NCBI GenBank assembly: GCA_003242885.1
Contig: QKMZ01000005.1
Coordinates: 727,853-791,852 of the forward strand
Length of the DNA: 64,000 nucleotides
Reading direction: 5' to 3'
Source: Candidatus Melainabacteria bacterium
GTDB taxonomy: Bacteria > Cyanobacteriota > Vampirovibrionia > Obscuribacterales > Obscuribacteraceae
Shown here: positions 9,731-19,771 of the stretch, in pieces
Numbering within the stretch: position 1 is the stretch's first letter
How the letters are laid out: every line of letters starts with the position of its first letter
The notes under the pieces: model-generated
The model's database searches: none
Told to the model about the DNA's origin: nothing
Seen by the model: only the letters and a program-made list of their open reading frames with translations
Translations under genes and position numbers: made by a program

Positions 9731-11167
9731 ATGGAAGACCACATCACTGACGAATCGACGCTGAAATTCCCGGATGGCTTCATCTGGGGCGCCGCCACGT
9801 CGCATTTTCAGGTGGAAGGGCATCCGACAGAAATCAATAACAAGCTATCTGATTGGTCTAAGTGGGCTTCGATTGCCGGTAACATCGCCGATAGCACGAC
9901 TGCGGATGCTGCCTGCGACTTCGTTTCACGATATCTAGACGATATCGAGCTTCTCAGTGGGCTGAATTTGGGCGCGCTGCGAATCAGCTTGAATTGGGCT
10001 GTTCTATGCCCTGACGATGAAGCAACTCGCCGGGGACAAAAGCGCCAGAGCCTCAATCCGGAAGGCGTCCAATATTATAAGAAATTGCTCTCAACCCTGA
10101 AGGCGCGTGGCATTACAACCTTCGTGACGCTCTTCCACTTCTGTCTGCCGCAGTGGCTGGCCGAGGAGGGTGGTTGGCTGGGACCAAGAACCGCTGAGGA
10201 ATTTGGACGTTTTGCCGAATTGGTTGCTGATGAGCTGGGCGAGTATATAGACTACTGGATTACGATTAACGAACCACTTCCGTACGCTTATCAGGGCTAC
10301 GTTGAGGGCTCCTGGCCTCCTGGTCAGAAGCATCATTACGTCAATGCCTTCCAATGCGTTCACAACATGTTGCAGGGCCATGCTCTTGCATATCATGCGA
10401 TTCACAAGATCATTCCGACTGCGCAGGTCAGCTTTACCAATCACTGGCGCCCGTTTGTGCCAGTCAACAAATGGAATCCGCTCGACCATCTTGTCACCCA
10501 CATGCGCAATCGCGTCTTCAATCACCTGTTTCCCAATGCGATCAAAACCGGTGCGATGGCTTTTCCATTCCCGCTAACGCTGCGCACTGCGATTAAAGAG
10601 CTTTGCCGTCCCATCGAGGGTCTCAAGGGAACGATGGACTATAGCGGCGTCAATTACTATACCCGTGATCTCTCGCATCACAGTCTGGAAGCGCCTTTCG
10701 ACGTGTTCGGCAGGAGCAGCCGAGGCGCTGATTCTGAAGTGAGCTGCATGGGCTGGGAAAGTTATCCTGACGGTCTCTATGAAGTTCTTACAAATGAGTT
10801 GCGGCAATATTCCAAGCATGCCGACGGCAGAGATTGTCCGATTATCATTACGGAAAACGGCTTTGCCGATCTCTTCCCGGCACACTTGACCGAGGACGGC
10901 GACTGGTCGCTGACCGATGATTACCGCATCAAATACATGATTTCGCACTTGAAAGCGATGCACAAAGCGATCAAGAAAGGCGCCAACGTCAAAGGGTATC
11001 TTTATTGGTCGTTGCTTGATAACTTCGAGTGGGCAGAGGGGCTTAAAGCCCGATTTGGCTTAGTACGCGTTGCTTTCCCCACTCAAAAGCGAACTCTACG
11101 CAAGAGTGCCTACGTGTATGCCAAAATAGCTTCTAGTAATGCGCTGGACAACGGATCGGGCTATTAG
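9731..11167 (+). CDS. Glycoside hydrolase family 1 (beta-glucosidase-like)
   Basis: Hydrolyses beta-linked glycosides with retention of configuration. The two catalytic glutamates are present in their standard contexts: acid/base in TINEP and nucleophile in IITENG. The C-terminal YWSLLDNFEWAEG and GLVRV complete the (beta/alpha)8 barrel. At about 478 residues it has the usual family length. There is no signal peptide, so it is cytoplasmic. Start ATG 9731; TTG 9719 in the same frame is possible but neither has a strong Shine-Dalgarno. It lies 16 bases upstream of the DsbD-like gene and may be cotranscribed with it. Substrate range is not predictable from sequence. Confidence 0.93.
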   Translation: MEDHITDESTLKFPDGFIWGAATSHFQVEGHPTEINNKLSDWSKWASIAGNIADSTTADAACDFVSRYLDDIELLSGLNLGALRISLNWAVLCPDDEATRRGQKRQSLNPEGVQYYKKLLSTLKARGITTFVTLFHFCLPQWLAEEGGWLGPRTAEEFGRFAELVADELGEYIDYWITINEPLPYAYQGYVEGSWPPGQKHHYVNAFQCVHNMLQGHALAYHAIHKIIPTAQVSFTNHWRPFVPVNKWNPLDHLVTHMRNRVFNHLFPNAIKTGAMAFPFPLTLRTAIKELCRPIEGLKGTMDYSGVNYYTRDLSHHSLEAPFDVFGRSSRGADSEVSCMGWESYPDGLYEVLTNELRQYSKHADGRDCPIIITENGFADLFPAHLTEDGDWSLTDDYRIKYMISHLKAMHKAIKKGANVKGYLYWSLLDNFEWAEGLKARFGLVRVAFPTQKRTLRKSAYVYAKIASSNALDNGSGY

Positions 11168-11183
11168 GACACTCAGCAAATTT

Positions 11184-13187
11184 ATGAATACAAAAATGAA
11201 GGCGAAGTTTTTTCTTCCTTTGGCTTTTGCCCTGCTTTCCGTCTTTTCAATTCTGGCGCCCGATCCCCATTTTCAAAGAGCGCAATCTGCACAGGCCGCT
11301 CCAGCCGAAGGTGGCAAACACACGACATTACGTATGGTCGCGGATGTTAAAGAAGTGGTGCCCGGATCAACATTCATGCTCGGAGTCGAGCTTACGATGC
11401 AGCCTGGATGGCACACCTATTACAAAGAATCCGGCGATGCAGGTATGCCTACTTCAATTGAATGGGTGTTGCCGCCTGGTTACAAGGTCGGCGAGCTTCT
11501 CTGGCAGAAGCCACACAAGTTTGATGACGGCGGCATCGTCACTTATGGCTATGCAGACAAAACAGTAATTGCTGCCAAAGTCACCGCACCGGATACGATA
11601 CCGGACGGAGAACAAAAATTTGTTGCAAAAGTAAAATGGTTGGAGTGCAAAGAACTTTGCATTCCCGGTTCTGGTGAAACTTCCATGAGCCTGCCTGCAG
11701 GAAAGAAAGGCTCTACTGCTGTGCCTGGCGACACTGACCTATTTAAGGACAGTGGATTTGATGGAAAGACTTCCGACATAACAACAGAATCGCATGGCAC
11801 TGTTGGTGGTGACGGTGGCAACACCTCGACTGGTTCTTCAGGGACGGCTGCACAAAATTCCAGTGCCGGCAGCATTCTCGATCGCAACCTGACACCGGCT
11901 GATGCAGGCGGGACCATGCCGCCTTATATGTATTTCGCTCTGGCTGTTCTCGGTGGTTTTATCCTCAATTTCATGCCCTGTGTCTTGCCTGTAATCGCAA
12001 TCAAAATCATTAGTTTGATGGAGCAAGTCAACGATGAGCCTGGTCGCGTTCGTCTGCAAGGACTCGTTTTTGCTGGCGGTATCCTCTCTTCTTTCCTTGT
12101 TTTAGGCGGCCTTGTACTCGCAGCCCGTGAGGCGGGACAGTCAGTAGGCTGGGGATTTCAAATGCAGTACCCGCCATTCGTAATCGCGATGGCTACTATC
12201 ATCATGATTTTTTCGCTTAGTTTATTTGGACTTTTCTACGTCACCGTCAATCCGGGGCAAGCTCAAATCGACAAACTGGCCAGCAAGGAAGGACTAACCG
12301 GAACCTTCTTTAAAGGCGTTCTGGCGACGGTTTTATCTACACCGTGTACAGCGCCTGCGCTGGGACCGGCAGTCGGTTTTGCATTTTCGCAATCGCCAAT
12401 CGTTATTCTCGGTATCTTTGAAGCGGTGGGTCTGGGCATGTCTTTGCCTTACTTGTTGCTGACTATCAATCCAAACTGGTTGCGCTTTATTCCTAAACCA
12501 GGCGTATGGATGGAAAAGTTCAAAGAAGCTATGGGATTCGTCCTGCTTGCCACCGTTGCCTGGCTGCTAAGTGTCGTCGGCGCACAAGTGGGAGCTGGCG
12601 GAGTTCAATCGGTTGGCTTTTTTCTCACTGGTATCGCTTTTGCAGTTTGGGTTTCTGCTCGTTTCACTGACTTGTCCTCAACCAGTCAGAGAAAGGCAGT
12701 TGTATGGTCGATTTCAGGTCTAATATCGGCGGTTTGCTTGTATGTCTTCGTTCTTTCGCGTCCAGACCTGATGGGGAATTTGCCTTCAGAACCTGCAACA
12801 GCAAAAACCGCTGTCACCGAGTCTGGTATCACCTGGCTGCCGTTCAGTATTGATGATCTGGACAAGAACATTGCAGCGAATAAGACTATTCTTCTGGATT
12901 TCACCGCAGACTGGTGTCTCACTTGCAAAGTCAACGAGAAAACTGTCCTTGAAAGTGCTCCAGTTGTTGAACAACTCAAAGCACTGAATGTGGTGACAAT
13001 GAAAGCTGACTGGACGCGAAGAGATGAAACCATCTCTAAGCTGCTTCAGAAATTTCAACGCTCTGGAGTGCCGCTCTACGTAGTCTTTCCAGCAGGCAAG
13101 GGGTCGTCGCCTATAGTCCTTCCTGAAGTGATCACTCCTCAGCTTCTGGTGGACAAGTTGAAAGAAGCAGGTCCAAGCAAGAGTTAA
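11184..13187 (+). CDS. DsbD-like thiol:disulfide interchange protein
   Basis: Carries electrons from cytoplasmic thioredoxin across the inner membrane to periplasmic thiols. The order is signal peptide, an N-terminal DsbD-alpha-like beta domain ending in a Cys pair (WLECKELC), a CcdA-like membrane domain and a C-terminal thioredoxin domain. The membrane domain has its two conserved cysteines (Cys266 in FMPC, Cys388 in STPC), and the thioredoxin domain has WCLTC (Cys578/Cys581). All three redox pairs are present, so it should be functional. Start ATG 11184 gives a clean signal peptide; an in-frame ATG at 11139 would overlap the GH1 gene. Likely partners are cytochrome c maturation or periplasmic disulfide isomerases, none of which is seen here. 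Confidence 0.92.
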   Translation: MNTKMKAKFFLPLAFALLSVFSILAPDPHFQRAQSAQAAPAEGGKHTTLRMVADVKEVVPGSTFMLGVELTMQPGWHTYYKESGDAGMPTSIEWVLPPGYKVGELLWQKPHKFDDGGIVTYGYADKTVIAAKVTAPDTIPDGEQKFVAKVKWLECKELCIPGSGETSMSLPAGKKGSTAVPGDTDLFKDSGFDGKTSDITTESHGTVGGDGGNTSTGSSGTAAQNSSAGSILDRNLTPADAGGTMPPYMYFALAVLGGFILNFMPCVLPVIAIKIISLMEQVNDEPGRVRLQGLVFAGGILSSFLVLGGLVLAAREAGQSVGWGFQMQYPPFVIAMATIIMIFSLSLFGLFYVTVNPGQAQIDKLASKEGLTGTFFKGVLATVLSTPCTAPALGPAVGFAFSQSPIVILGIFEAVGLGMSLPYLLLTINPNWLRFIPKPGVWMEKFKEAMGFVLLATVAWLLSVVGAQVGAGGVQSVGFFLTGIAFAVWVSARFTDLSSTSQRKAVVWSISGLISAVCLYVFVLSRPDLMGNLPSEPATAKTAVTESGITWLPFSIDDLDKNIAANKTILLDFTADWCLTCKVNEKTVLESAPVVEQLKALNVVTMKADWTRRDETISKLLQKFQRSGVPLYVVFPAGKGSSPIVLPEVITPQLLVDKLKEAGPSKS

Positions 13188-13230
13188 TGCGGCGCGCCGG
13201 CTTCACGGGCGGCATGAATGCCGCCCTGAC
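13188..13230. repeat. GC-rich intergenic palindromes between convergent dsbD-like gene and bcp
   Basis: Directly after the stop codon comes a GGCGCGCC-containing segment. It is followed by a 9-bp perfect inverted repeat (GGGCGGCAT at 13207-13215, two-base centre, ATGCCGCCC at 13218-13226). There is no U-run, so it is not a textbook intrinsic terminator. Close relatives occur at 29991-30009 and 48519-48545, which suggests a dispersed REP-like element. Confidence 0.6.
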
Positions 13231-13278
13231 CAAGATCAACACTGAGAGTGTTTGTTCAATTTCTCGAGCGTCGTTCGA

Positions 13279-13743
13279 TTAGAGCTTCGAAATTTCTTCC
13301 AGCACTTTTGCGTTATCCGGCATACCTTCATGAACGTATTGAATGATGCCGTTCTTGTCGATGAGGAAAAGCACGCGGCTTGCGGTGGTTTTGTCTTCTG
13401 CAACAACACCATACTTGCGACCGACTTCATGGGTGTGGTCAGCGAGCAAGTGCTGTTTCAAATTGAACTTTGCGGCAAAACCTTCGTGACTCTTCACCGA
13501 GTCTGTTGATACGCCGAACACGACGGTGTCAGCGCTCTCAAATTTCGAGTAGTCTTCGGTAATGGCGCACATTTCTTTTGTGCATCCTGGTGTGTTGTCT
13601 TTCGGATAGAAAGCCAGCACGACATTCTTTTTGCCTCGGTAGTCGGACAAGCTGATCTTGCCTTCGGGAAACGCTTCACAGGTAAACTCTGGTGCCTTTT
13701 CGCCAACGCGAGGCAATGCGACAGCTTCTCTTGGTGACGTCAT
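13279..13743 (-). CDS. bcp: Thioredoxin-dependent thiol peroxidase, Bcp/PrxQ type
   Basis: Reduces hydrogen peroxide and organic peroxides. It has the peroxiredoxin core with the active-site motif PKDNTPGCTKEMC: peroxidatic Cys54, and a second Cys five residues on (Cys59) as in atypical two-Cys PrxQ enzymes that form an intramolecular disulfide. 154 residues is the usual length. Start ATG at 13743. It is convergent with the dsbD-like gene, so a shared thiol-redox theme is possible, but they are separate transcripts. Confidence 0.95.
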   Translation of the reverse strand: MTSPREAVALPRVGEKAPEFTCEAFPEGKISLSDYRGKKNVVLAFYPKDNTPGCTKEMCAITEDYSKFESADTVVFGVSTDSVKSHEGFAAKFNLKQHLLADHTHEVGRKYGVVAEDKTTASRVLFLIDKNGIIQYVHEGMPDNAKVLEEISKL

Positions 13744-13876
13744 AGCTTACTTCCCTCTTTCTAGGATTGAAAGGCATCATTGTTGCACTGCCGCGCAGAG
13801 GGCACGCGATTATTTAATCTCGAAAGCGACTAATGTTACCGAAGAAAGCTTAACTGCTGCAGAAGCTCCTGATTCC

Positions 13877-13963
13877 TACAAACCTTTTGATTACAAGGAA
13901 CCTTCTGAATACAAGGAACCCTTTGACTACAAGAAGGCTTGTGATTACAAGGAGACCTTCGGT
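13877..13963 (+). repeat. 18-bp tandem repeat, would encode a hexapeptide
   Basis: One 15-bp unit and four 18-bp units, each beginning TACAA. Read on the + strand they encode YKPFD, YKEPSE, YKEPFD, YKKACD and YKETFG. The open frame continues to a stop at 13982-13984, but no start codon lies between the bcp promoter region and the repeats. It may be a remnant gene tail or a non-coding repeat. The reading frame starting inside bcp antisense is not credible as a gene. Confidence 0.6.
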
Positions 13964-13987
13964 TGCAGTGAAACCTCCTCATAACAG

Positions 13988-14015
13988 AGAAGCTTCCGCA
14001 AATGCAGAAGCTTCT
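13988..14015. terminator. Hairpin between repeat tract and Roadblock gene
   Basis: AGAAGCTTC (13988-13996) pairs perfectly with GAAGCTTCT (14007-14015) across a 10-base loop. It is followed by TTTGAT and, further on, a T5 run. It lies just after the end of the leftward Roadblock gene and could serve either strand. Confidence 0.45.
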
Positions 14016-14035
14016 TTGATAACTCTCGTTTTTAA

Positions 14036-16477
14036 TTAACCGTTGATGGTTTCTTGAATTGCTTCGACGAGATTGTCGAGACCACCGACAGAGAATTGAT
14101 CTGCAAACACAGCGAGGATGCCGACATCAACGTCTGTGAGGATTGTGACCTTCAGCTCGCCCTTCAAATCGGTGAGCAAGACCATTTGTCTCAATTTGCC
14201 GATTTCGAGTTTGTTGGTGCCGAGGTTGCTGGTGCTGAGCAGCGCAGTAGAAAGCACGCCCAACGTGTCCTTATCCATGTCTGAGCGGGTCGAAGCGGCA
14301 ATCACGAGACCGTCATGACCGACGATCAAGCTGCCGTAAACATTCGGAAAGGTGTCGATGTGGTTCAACAGCGCTTGAATGCCTTCACCTCGAGCGGCGC
14401 TGATGACTCTTGCCGTGGCAAGATTTGCGCCGATCGTTCTTTGCTCTTCTTCTGCTTTAATGATGCTTTCTACAACGGAAACATCGAGAAGCAGCTTGCC
14501 TACTGTCTTCATGGTGCCGACCGAGTCAGCTCCTGTTGTCGGCTCGGCTGCAGACTTGTTGGAGAGGCGTCCAAACTCTTTGAGTTGATTGGGCTTAGTC
14601 GGCTTGCCATCAGGACCTACAGGAGGCGTCGCGGCTTCCTGCATGGCATTGAGATCCGGCTTGGCAAACATTGCTGTTTCCTTGACCGGTTTGGCAAGAT
14701 CGTTAGGCAATGGAGTTGCTGCAGCGGCAGCTGCGGCTGCTGCGGCTGCTGCTTCTTTCTGCGCTACAATTTCCAATTCACCAGTATCGGTGACAGGTTT
14801 TGCTTTTCCTGTTCCTACTTCTCTAAGAGCTTCTTCTGGTGCTAGATTTGAGAAGATCTCTTCGATGTCCTGGTCAACGCCGTGTTCGAAGAGAGGCTTG
14901 TCTTCATCTTCGTCGTCGTCAAGGCGACGCGACGGCAAAGTCTTTTCTGCCTTTTCTTCAGCCTTGGCTGCTGGTTCGAATGAAATGTCTTTTCCAGCAC
15001 CGGACTCGCGAGCCTTGGCGAAGATTGCATCGATATCGGCAGCTTCTTCCTCTTCCTCTTTCTTCTTCGCCACAGGCGCGGAGCTTACTTCGCGAAGAGC
15101 CTCTTCAGGAGCGAGGTTCTTAAAGATATCGTCGACATCACTGTCGAGATTTTCGTCGAAGAGTGGTTTGTCCTCGTCTTCGTCATCATCTAGGCGGCGT
15201 GAAACAGGCTCAGGCTTGGGCTCAGGTTTTGGTTCCGGCTTGGGCTCTGGCTTAGGTTCGGGCTTAGGTTCGGGCTTAGGTTCGGGCTTAGGTTCAGGTT
15301 TCGGCTCTGGCTTAGGTTCAGGTTTCGGCTCTGGCTTAGGTTCAGGTTTCGGCTCTGGCTTAGGTTCAGGTTTTGGCTCCGGCTTAGTCTCAGGTTTTGG
15401 CTCTGGCTTCGGCTCGGGTTTCGGTTCCGGTTTGGGCTCTGGTTTGAACTCGAAGCGTTCAGGCTCAGGCTTTGGCTCGGGCTTGGGTTCTGGCTTCGCC
15501 TCTTCTTTTGCTTCCGGCGCTTCCAGGCTAGGCATTTTGTTTTTGGTGATGGCGCCCATCAAACGCGAACCAAGATCCATATGCGAGCTGCTGCTCGGGG
15601 GCTCTGCTGCTGTGGCTGCTGTTGGCTCTGGTGGAATTTCCTCAGCAACACCTTGATCGCTTTCCATTTGGGTAAGCGGTTCGTCCATAATCGAAAGCGG
15701 CTCATCATCGAGTCTGTCGAGGATGTCCTTCAAACTTTCTTGATTTGCTGCTTCGTCTTCCGGACGGTGACCACCTGTACCACTGGCGCTCAGGGCCTGC
15801 AATTTGGTAAATGTGCTGGTGCTCTTTCTCTTCTGTGCTTGCAATCGCGTTGCGGTAGCAGAAGCAGCTGATCTTCTCTCGTCGTCGATTTCTTGAACTG
15901 GAGACTTCGCTGGTGGTTCTGGCTTGGCTGGCGGCTTTTCTTCTTCTGCATCCAACTTGTCCAGAATGCCGCGCAACTTGGTAGACGACGTCGCGGCTTT
16001 CGCCTTGGTCTTTCCAAGTTTGATTGCGCCTTTCGATTCAGATTGTTCTTGAACAGACTCTTCTTCGCCCGTGTCCGTACCTGCCGAATAAACCGACAAT
16101 GGCTCGAGTCTAAAAAGTGCAACGGCCGCGCCGATGCCAAACACAGAGCTTACGACGAGCGGCACAACCGGCAACGTGAGCTTCATTGGCGCTACAAAAG
16201 CGAAGTGCCCGCCAATCGCAACTCCCAGAGCAGACAGAACGAGTATGGATACAAAACCTACGCCTGCGACCTGAAGTAATTGGTTGAGGCGTCCATTCTC
16301 AAAACATATACGGCTGAAGAGCAACGCAGCGCCGAGCTGTGCAAGCACCAGTGTCGCGGCGTTGACGCTGAAGGTCAAATCTTTCCAGGGCGACTGTGTG
16401 CCTCCGAAAGTTAGAAGGAGGGCAAGCACGATGGCTGCGCTGAACCAAATCCAATTTCGAACGACCAGTTTGTACAT
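14036..16477 (-). CDS. Membrane-anchored Roadblock/LC7-domain protein with long Lys-Pro-Glu-Pro linker
   Basis: An 813-residue protein. Four N-terminal membrane helices (about 1-130) are followed by a long acidic, disordered region and then a C-terminal Roadblock/LC7 domain (about 685-813; [28 protein letters not shown]). Such domains dimerise and act as regulators or platforms for small Ras-like (MglA-type) GTPases. The linker contains the KPEP tract, a poly-Ala run, and two copies of a module starting [15 protein letters not shown] and ending [11 protein letters not shown]. Two shorter ILDKLD/ILDRLD motifs recur nearer the N-terminus. No MglA-like GTPase is in this window. Start ATG 16477. 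Confidence 0.8.
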   Translation of the reverse strand: MYKLVVRNWIWFSAAIVLALLLTFGGTQSPWKDLTFSVNAATLVLAQLGAALLFSRICFENGRLNQLLQVAGVGFVSILVLSALGVAIGGHFAFVAPMKLTLPVVPLVVSSVFGIGAAVALFRLEPLSVYSAGTDTGEEESVQEQSESKGAIKLGKTKAKAATSSTKLRGILDKLDAEEEKPPAKPEPPAKSPVQEIDDERRSAASATATRLQAQKRKSTSTFTKLQALSASGTGGHRPEDEAANQESLKDILDRLDDEPLSIMDEPLTQMESDQGVAEEIPPEPTAATAAEPPSSSSHMDLGSRLMGAITKNKMPSLEAPEAKEEAKPEPKPEPKPEPERFEFKPEPKPEPKPEPKPEPKPETKPEPKPEPKPEPKPEPKPEPKPEPKPEPKPEPKPEPKPEPKPEPKPEPKPEPKPEPKPEPVSRRLDDDEDEDKPLFDENLDSDVDDIFKNLAPEEALREVSSAPVAKKKEEEEEAADIDAIFAKARESGAGKDISFEPAAKAEEKAEKTLPSRRLDDDEDEDKPLFEHGVDQDIEEIFSNLAPEEALREVGTGKAKPVTDTGELEIVAQKEAAAAAAAAAAAATPLPNDLAKPVKETAMFAKPDLNAMQEAATPPVGPDGKPTKPNQLKEFGRLSNKSAAEPTTGADSVGTMKTVGKLLLDVSVVESIIKAEEEQRTIGANLATARVISAARGEGIQALLNHIDTFPNVYGSLIVGHDGLVIAASTRSDMDKDTLGVLSTALLSTSNLGTNKLEIGKLRQMVLLTDLKGELKVTILTDVDVGILAVFADQFSVGGLDNLVEAIQETING
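15205..15497 (-). repeat. In-frame Lys-Pro-Glu-Pro coding repeat
   Basis: A near-perfect 12-bp coding repeat inside the Roadblock gene, giving successive KPEP tetrapeptides with one KPET variant and one interruption (ERFEF). Synonymous third positions differ between units, so the array is not freshly copied. It probably forms an extended, polyproline-like charged spacer. Such a tract is prone to length change. Confidence 0.9.
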
Positions 16478-16603
16478 TTAAAAGATCGGTCCTTGAGATC
16501 TATATAAAAAACTAAGTTCAATATACCCTGTCACAAAGGGTTTACGGTGCAAACTGAACAGGTTTGAAGACCGAAATCGCCCCTTGAAAGCGCTGTTTCG
16601 TTA

Positions 16604-17053
16604 TTATCTGTCGCTGTCGCTGCGATTCTGTCTCTTGCGAGAGCCCGTGTGTGAGGCTGTCAGCACGATAAGGGCTTTTACAACGGATATAGCCGATACG
16701 TTGACTGTCAATAAAAATATCCAATTTATGTTCAAAACCGGCGCCTGTGAGCCTGGGCGAAGTCGTATGGAAGTGAACACAGAGTCGTTTACCAGGTGCG
16801 TTAGCCCGGCGATCGCACCGGCGAAAGCCAAAATGGCAAGAGATAGTTTGATGACTTGAATAGGCGAAGCTTCGCCGTAGAAAAGAACGGCGGCAGCCAG
16901 GCTGGCACCGACTTCGATGACTAGAAGTGGCAGCAAAGGCACTTCCAGGCAATTGGCATGGAAAACCTTGGGCAGCCCATAGTTCAGCCCGGTGACAAAC
17001 AAGATAAGCGCTGCCAAAAGCGGCCAGGACGTCCGTATAGTCAGACGATGCAT
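16604..17053 (-). CDS. Small four-helix membrane protein, unknown function
   Basis: 149 residues with four hydrophobic segments (at about 10-25, 38-60, 70-88 and 108-130) and a basic tail. The hydrophobic layout resembles the N-terminal four-helix part of the adjacent Roadblock protein, so it may be a stand-alone relative or partner; this is inference from topology only. ATG 17053 has GGAG five bases upstream, a convincing ribosome-binding site. It lies just downstream of pheT on the same strand and may be cotranscribed. Confidence 0.6.
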   Translation of the reverse strand: MHRLTIRTSWPLLAALILFVTGLNYGLPKVFHANCLEVPLLPLLVIEVGASLAAAVLFYGEASPIQVIKLSLAILAFAGAIAGLTHLVNDSVFTSIRLRPGSQAPVLNINWIFLLTVNVSAISVVKALIVLTASHTGSRKRQNRSDSDR

Positions 17054-17080
17054 CAAAACTCCACGCAGAAATCTACGTTA

Positions 17081-19675
17081 TTACAGCCTAAATGAAGCGC
17101 CTAGCCTGGACTGGAGACTTTCTCTGATTTTTGCCAGACGCTTGTCGACCTCTTCGGTGGACAAGGGCTCCTGATCGCCGGAGAAAAGCAGTCGGTAAGA
17201 AAGGCTTTTCTTCCCGTCGCTAAGCTGGAATAAGCTGACTAAATCGACCTGCTTGAGGGTACCTCCTGCAGCCGATCGAATACAAGATTCTACAGAAGCG
17301 TGGTCGAGGGCTACATCCACATCTGCGGTCAGATCGCGAGAAAGTGGCTGGGTGGAAGGCAATGGCGAGAATGTCGCAGCTATTGTCAATTTCTGTATCT
17401 GATCGATATCCAGCTCGAATACCGCTGCGCGCTCGGCGAATTTCAAGCTATCGGTAAAGCCAGGATGCAATTCGGCGACGAAGCCCAGTCTGACTACTTG
17501 TGCCTCAGGAGCGTTGGCGGTGACGTTTGGATTTTTCGACCAGATGATCTCGCAGGCTCTAAAAGGATGCAGACATCCTGGCAAACGATTGGAATGGAAA
17601 AATTTGACGCGGGCTAAATCAACGCCTGCCTGTAATAGCAGTTGCTCGACGACACCTTTGGCGCGATAGAAATCATGCGCTTCTTCAGCCACTGTTTCAT
17701 ATTTGGCTGCGGCTTCCGGTGCTGCAGTTGGTTTTGTCTGCCACAGGCTGGAGGAGCGTCTGCCCATGAGCAAACCGGCAACTTTGGTGCGTTCTTCAAC
17801 ACCAGTTTCGCCACGTTCTTGCTTAACATCTTTTGCATCTTTTTTTAGATAAATGCGTCCAATTTCAAATAGAAAAACATCTTTGTTGCCGTGGTCGTAA
17901 TTGTATGCAGCAGTCTGCGTTAGACCAGGTATCAAGCTCTGGCGCAATACTTCATGGTCTTCTGAAAGAGGGTTGAGCACTGCCACCAGTCGCTCTTCAT
18001 TTTCGAGAGTGGCTAAACCATGCGGATTATCGTCTCCTTTCTTGCTCTCGCTGCGCACCAAACTTGATATCCAAGCTTCGCTCAAGCCTGATGCCAGAAG
18101 CGATCTTTTGATGTTGTTGACCGTTTGATTCGGAGCTTGCGGCGGAATTGTATTGGTCGGCATCACGCTGGGTAATTTGTCAAAGCCGTAGATACGAGCG
18201 ATTTCTTCTATCACGTCTATTTCGCGTGTCACGTCGGCAGACCTGAAACTGGGCACTTTGACGGACAACTGATCACCTTTTGCTTCATATCCGAAGCCGA
18301 GCGGCTCGATGAGTTTGCCCGCTGCATCTGCTGTCAAATCAATATCCAGCAGTTTTTTTACTCTGGGCATGCGCACCGATACGACTGTTTTTTCAACCGT
18401 CTCTTTGCCCGACTTTGCCATCTCTGCAAAGCCTGCACCGTCTTTAGTGGCGCTGCAATATTGCATTATCAGACTGGCGGCTCTGTCAGATGCTGCGATA
18501 ACTGACTCTACATCAACGCCGCGCTCGAATCTCAAGCTACTGTCGCTGGACAATCCGAGCAATCTGCTTCCTCTGCGTACACGGGCTTGCGAGAATGCTG
18601 CCGCTTCAAGAGCGATGGCGTCAGTGTCGTCGGAAATCTCAGAACCTTTGCCGCCCATGACTCCTGCGACACCCAGTACTTGATCTTCGCCGGCGATTAC
18701 AAGAACTTCGTCCGTGAGTTTTTGCTCTCTTTCGTTGATGGTGACGAGGGTCTCACCGGACTTGGCGCGGCGAGCTTGTATAACTTTGCTCTTTAGTTTG
18801 GAAACATCGTAAGCGTGCAGAGGCTGACCCATTTCATGCATCACATAGTTGGTGATGTCGACGATATTGTTGACCGAACGCACGCCGATTGCTTCCAACT
18901 TGCGAACAATTTCTTGAGGTGACGGACCGACCCTCAATCCTTCTATATAACGGATGGTGAGAAGGGGGCAATCTTCTTCACTTTCAACACGGGTAGTTAT
19001 GGCTTGCTCAGGCTTGATTTGCTTGCCGTGCTTGCTCAGATCCGAAGTTGCAACTTTCATCGGGCGACCCGTCAAAGCAGCAACCTCGCGCGCCAGTCCG
19101 ATTACAGACAGTGCGTCGCCTCTGTTCGAGCGAGAGCCTACATTGAGAACGGAGTCCGAACTGAGTTCTAAAACTTCTTTTGCGTCGGCACCAATCTTGA
19201 TGCCATTGCCTTTGATCAAAATCTCTTCCAAGTCGGACAGAATGAGAATTCCGTCCACATCAAAGCCTTGCAGTCCCAGTTCTGAAGGCGAGCAGAGCAT
19301 GCCGTTTGAGGTAACACCACGAATTTCGGAACGTTTGATCGGAAGTGGGCTGCCATCCTTTCTGTTAATTACGATTGCACCGGGAAGTGCCACCGGAATA
19401 ATATGTCCAACTTCGATATTCGACGCACCGCAAACAATCTCGACCGGCTCTGCGTCCTCTTTGAGAAGCACTTTCGTGAGGCGAATCTTGTCGGCATTAG
19501 GATGCTGGTGAATCTCGAGAATTTTCCCGACTACCAGCGGCCCTGTAATATTGGCACCAACGGTGTGAATGTCTTCCACCTCGAAAGCGTTCATCGTCAG
19601 CTTTTCAGCTACTTCTTCAGGTGAAATCCCTGAGAGATCAACAAATTCACTCAACCATTTGTATGAAAGCTTCAT
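17081..19675 (-). CDS. pheT: Phenylalanyl-tRNA synthetase beta subunit
   Basis: The beta chain of the (alpha-beta)2 enzyme that charges tRNA-Phe. The N-terminus starts with the family-typical MKLSYKWLSEFVDL. It is followed by a tRNA-binding OB-fold (about 40-150), the B3/B4 editing region, B5, and a C-terminal FDX-ACB anticodon-binding domain (LSRDLTADVDVALDH onward). The frame is open upstream to a TTG at 19765, but ATG 19675 matches homologues. It follows pheS by about 96 bases on the same strand, the standard gene order. Confidence 0.96.
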   Translation of the reverse strand: MKLSYKWLSEFVDLSGISPEEVAEKLTMNAFEVEDIHTVGANITGPLVVGKILEIHQHPNADKIRLTKVLLKEDAEPVEIVCGASNIEVGHIIPVALPGAIVINRKDGSPLPIKRSEIRGVTSNGMLCSPSELGLQGFDVDGILILSDLEEILIKGNGIKIGADAKEVLELSSDSVLNVGSRSNRGDALSVIGLAREVAALTGRPMKVATSDLSKHGKQIKPEQAITTRVESEEDCPLLTIRYIEGLRVGPSPQEIVRKLEAIGVRSVNNIVDITNYVMHEMGQPLHAYDVSKLKSKVIQARRAKSGETLVTINEREQKLTDEVLVIAGEDQVLGVAGVMGGKGSEISDDTDAIALEAAAFSQARVRRGSRLLGLSSDSSLRFERGVDVESVIAASDRAASLIMQYCSATKDGAGFAEMAKSGKETVEKTVVSVRMPRVKKLLDIDLTADAAGKLIEPLGFGYEAKGDQLSVKVPSFRSADVTREIDVIEEIARIYGFDKLPSVMPTNTIPPQAPNQTVNNIKRSLLASGLSEAWISSLVRSESKKGDDNPHGLATLENEERLVAVLNPLSEDHEVLRQSLIPGLTQTAAYNYDHGNKDVFLFEIGRIYLKKDAKDVKQERGETGVEERTKVAGLLMGRRSSSLWQTKPTAAPEAAAKYETVAEEAHDFYRAKGVVEQLLLQAGVDLARVKFFHSNRLPGCLHPFRACEIIWSKNPNVTANAPEAQVVRLGFVAELHPGFTDSLKFAERAAVFELDIDQIQKLTIAATFSPLPSTQPLSRDLTADVDVALDHASVESCIRSAAGGTLKQVDLVSLFQLSDGKKSLSYRLLFSGDQEPLSTEEVDKRLAKIRESLQSRLGASFRL

Positions 19676-19771
19676 TGCGGTAACGCCCTTGTGTCCTTTG
19701 AAATCTTGAGATTTAACTGGTTTGAGATGTTCTTCGTGTATCGAGTGCGACAACTGTCGGCTCAATTGTTT

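Noticed and set aside
14589..15656. 355-residue Gly-Ser repeat frame on the + strand
   Set aside because: It is the antisense reading of the Lys-Pro-Glu-Pro tract of the Roadblock gene.
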